Of a stretch of 64,000 bases of DNA, positions 62,458-64,000 are shown in pieces (position 1 is the first letter of the stretch; the number at the start of each line of letters is the position of its first letter). This DNA comes from Struthidea cinerea (taxonomy: Eukaryota > Chordata > Aves > Passeriformes > Corcoracidae), in the NCBI GenBank assembly GCA_013397865.1, contig VZTI01001288.1, positions 836,698-900,697 on the forward strand, in the 5' to 3' direction. The position numbers and the translations under genes are program-made. Under the pieces are notes generated by a model. That model was not told the origin of the DNA. It was given only the letters and a program-made list of their open reading frames with translations, and made no database searches.

Positions 62458-64000
62458 AAAATAGGCATAATCTTTTAAGCCCAAACTTGCATTCTTGAAG
62501 CACCAGAGATGGCAGCAGGTCAGCAATCAGTGGAATAAAGCTCTTCAATGTAGACTATGGGCTCTCTGCAGCAGGAGTCTGAAGATTCAGAAAAAGAACC
62601 CAGTCACAGCACAGTCTGGGTGCTGTAAGACAGAGCACAGCCTGGAAACCCAGCAGTAAAGGCAGAAGTGACTGCAAGAGGTTAAAAAAAGCCACTGCAG
62701 CCTTAGGAATAAGCCTGGTCACCTCATCTCTGGTGAGGAGAGATGAAGGAGGAGGTTTCACATGAAACAAGGATCCAGCAGGATGGAAAGCATCCACACT
62801 GCACCCAGCAAACACAAGAGGTGTTACCTGTGCCTCACCCCGGCACCCTGCAAACACGAGAACTCAACTTCATAAACTCCACTACTGTTTTCATGAGGAG
62901 TAGAAACAGGCTGCAGATTTCAAAAATAGTTTAGTAAGGGTGTAACTGCAGGAAGGGATGAGGCTGTTTGGTTTTGGTGGGGGTTTATTCCCTCCCCCCT
63001 TAAAGAAAGCAGGAGGGAAGGAGTAGGCAAACCATCAAAGAGAACAAAAGTGAAGCTTTTCCAGCTCTTTTTGTAGGGAATGTTGGGACTCTGCTCAATA
63101 CAGGCACAGTGGCTGGCAGAAGATACAGCAGATTCATGAGTTACCTTCCTGGAACATAAAGTTATCCCTCCCACAGGAAAGGGGACAAGAAGTAAAAATT
63201 AACCTAAAAAATTTATTACCGTAAAAATTTTTAAGGACTTTCAGAACCTACTGCGCTTCACTTTGGGATGAGGGTGGGATGCCAGTAGTGCCCAATGCTG
63301 ATGTTGCCATGGCAACAACCCATTGCTGGACATAGAAATAAAAATGCTCTGTCACTCTGAGACTACAGAATCAGTAATTGCCAGGGTAAAATGAGAGTTT
63401 GTTCTCCCATATCATATTGTGCAATTTACTAATCAAACCCACACCATCAAGAACCTGTGCTCACAGACAAAACAAGGTTTTTTTCCCCCCCATGGATGAC
63501 ACAGATCCCTTGGAGCTGGGACAGCCCATGACCTGTGCACCACTTAAATCCCATTTTAACCTGGTGTGGGGCAGTCAGTGGTCTAGGGCCCACATATTCA
63601 CTTCTGCACAGTGGAAATGTATTTTTGCCATCCATGGGTAAGATGGTATTTTTATTTACACATCTCCGTCCTGTTTTAATGGGAACTAAAGCCACTGAGA
63701 AAGAAAACATAGAGGAGAAATACAGTGAGGTAGGATTGTAAAAACACAGTTTAAAATGTTACAGTAGTTGTTCCACTCATGCAAAGCACTGTTCAGACCA
63801 GTGCAGGCACTGATCCTTACTAAAGCCATGTTCTGGCACAAAGTGCTAAACTGCCTGTTACACACCTACAAACCACACAGATCCCTGTGAAACTCCAAGC
63901 TTTTCCAAAAAACTAACTGAAAAACCAGATAGTTTAAATATCTGGCCTAAATGACTTTGTATAATACTGCAAACGGATATTTCAACTTTTTCTTTCCACC
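62458..64000. other. unique non-coding sequence to window end
   Basis: Holds the X-box palindrome at 63302. Otherwise I see no gene or repeat family. Confidence 0.5.
63302..63317. promoter_or_regulatory. perfect palindromic RFX X-box
   Basis: TGTTGCCATGGCAACA is a 16-bp perfect palindrome and contains the ideal RFX dimer site GTTGCCATGGCAAC. RFX factors bind this in ciliary and immune-gene promoters and in enhancers. No transcription start or exon is visible nearby, so a distal element is the more likely role if it is active. Confidence 0.5.

Noticed and set aside
1..64000. tRNA, rRNA, snRNA genes and CRISPR-type arrays
   Set aside because: I looked for intact tRNA A and B boxes, known snRNA starts and regularly spaced repeats; only the degraded SINE head at 20376 resembled a tRNA, and no spaced repeat array is present.

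Overview
This window reads as non-coding vertebrate DNA, almost certainly from a bird and probably a passerine. The basis is the repeat content. There are at least eleven CR1 LINE 3' ends, several ending in the ATTCTATG-type octamer typical of avian CR1. There are three solo LTRs of one endogenous-retrovirus family with 6-bp target-site duplications, and one fragment of a second LTR type that I recognise from memory as common in songbirds. There are remnants of old amniote tRNA-derived (MIR/CORE-like) SINEs. No mammalian L1 or Alu is present. A 24-N gap inside poly-A shows this is a draft assembly.

I found no protein-coding gene, tRNA, rRNA or other known RNA gene that I can defend. All long open frames are single-exon, lack recognisable domains and conserved motifs, and several simply run through the LTRs. 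The window is best described as intergenic or deep intronic.

Layout: 1-12 kb is unique sequence with CpG-dense pockets, a hairpin, a short tandem repeat and the assembly gap. 12-14 kb has a CR1 tail, solo LTR A and an unrelated LTR fragment. 16.4-20.6 kb has two ancient SINE remnants, the first beside an AT-rich block dense in homeodomain-type motifs. 27.7 and 32.7-33.0 kb carry CR1 fragments, including one much older CR1/L3-like tail. 38.8-39.2 kb is solo LTR B and 41.1 kb a longer CR1 piece. 43.7-45.2 kb is a strongly strand-asymmetric block that may be a worn-out retroelement interior on the minus strand. 49.5-53.8 kb is a CR1 cluster. 60.7-61.1 kb is solo LTR C. The right end has a CR1 tail and a perfect palindromic RFX-type X-box.

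No genes act together here. The functional candidates are cis-regulatory: the X-box palindromes, the POU-type palindrome, the AT-rich motif-dense blocks and the old SINEs. These are inferences from motif content and need cross-species alignment. I did not find a convincing new biological system.
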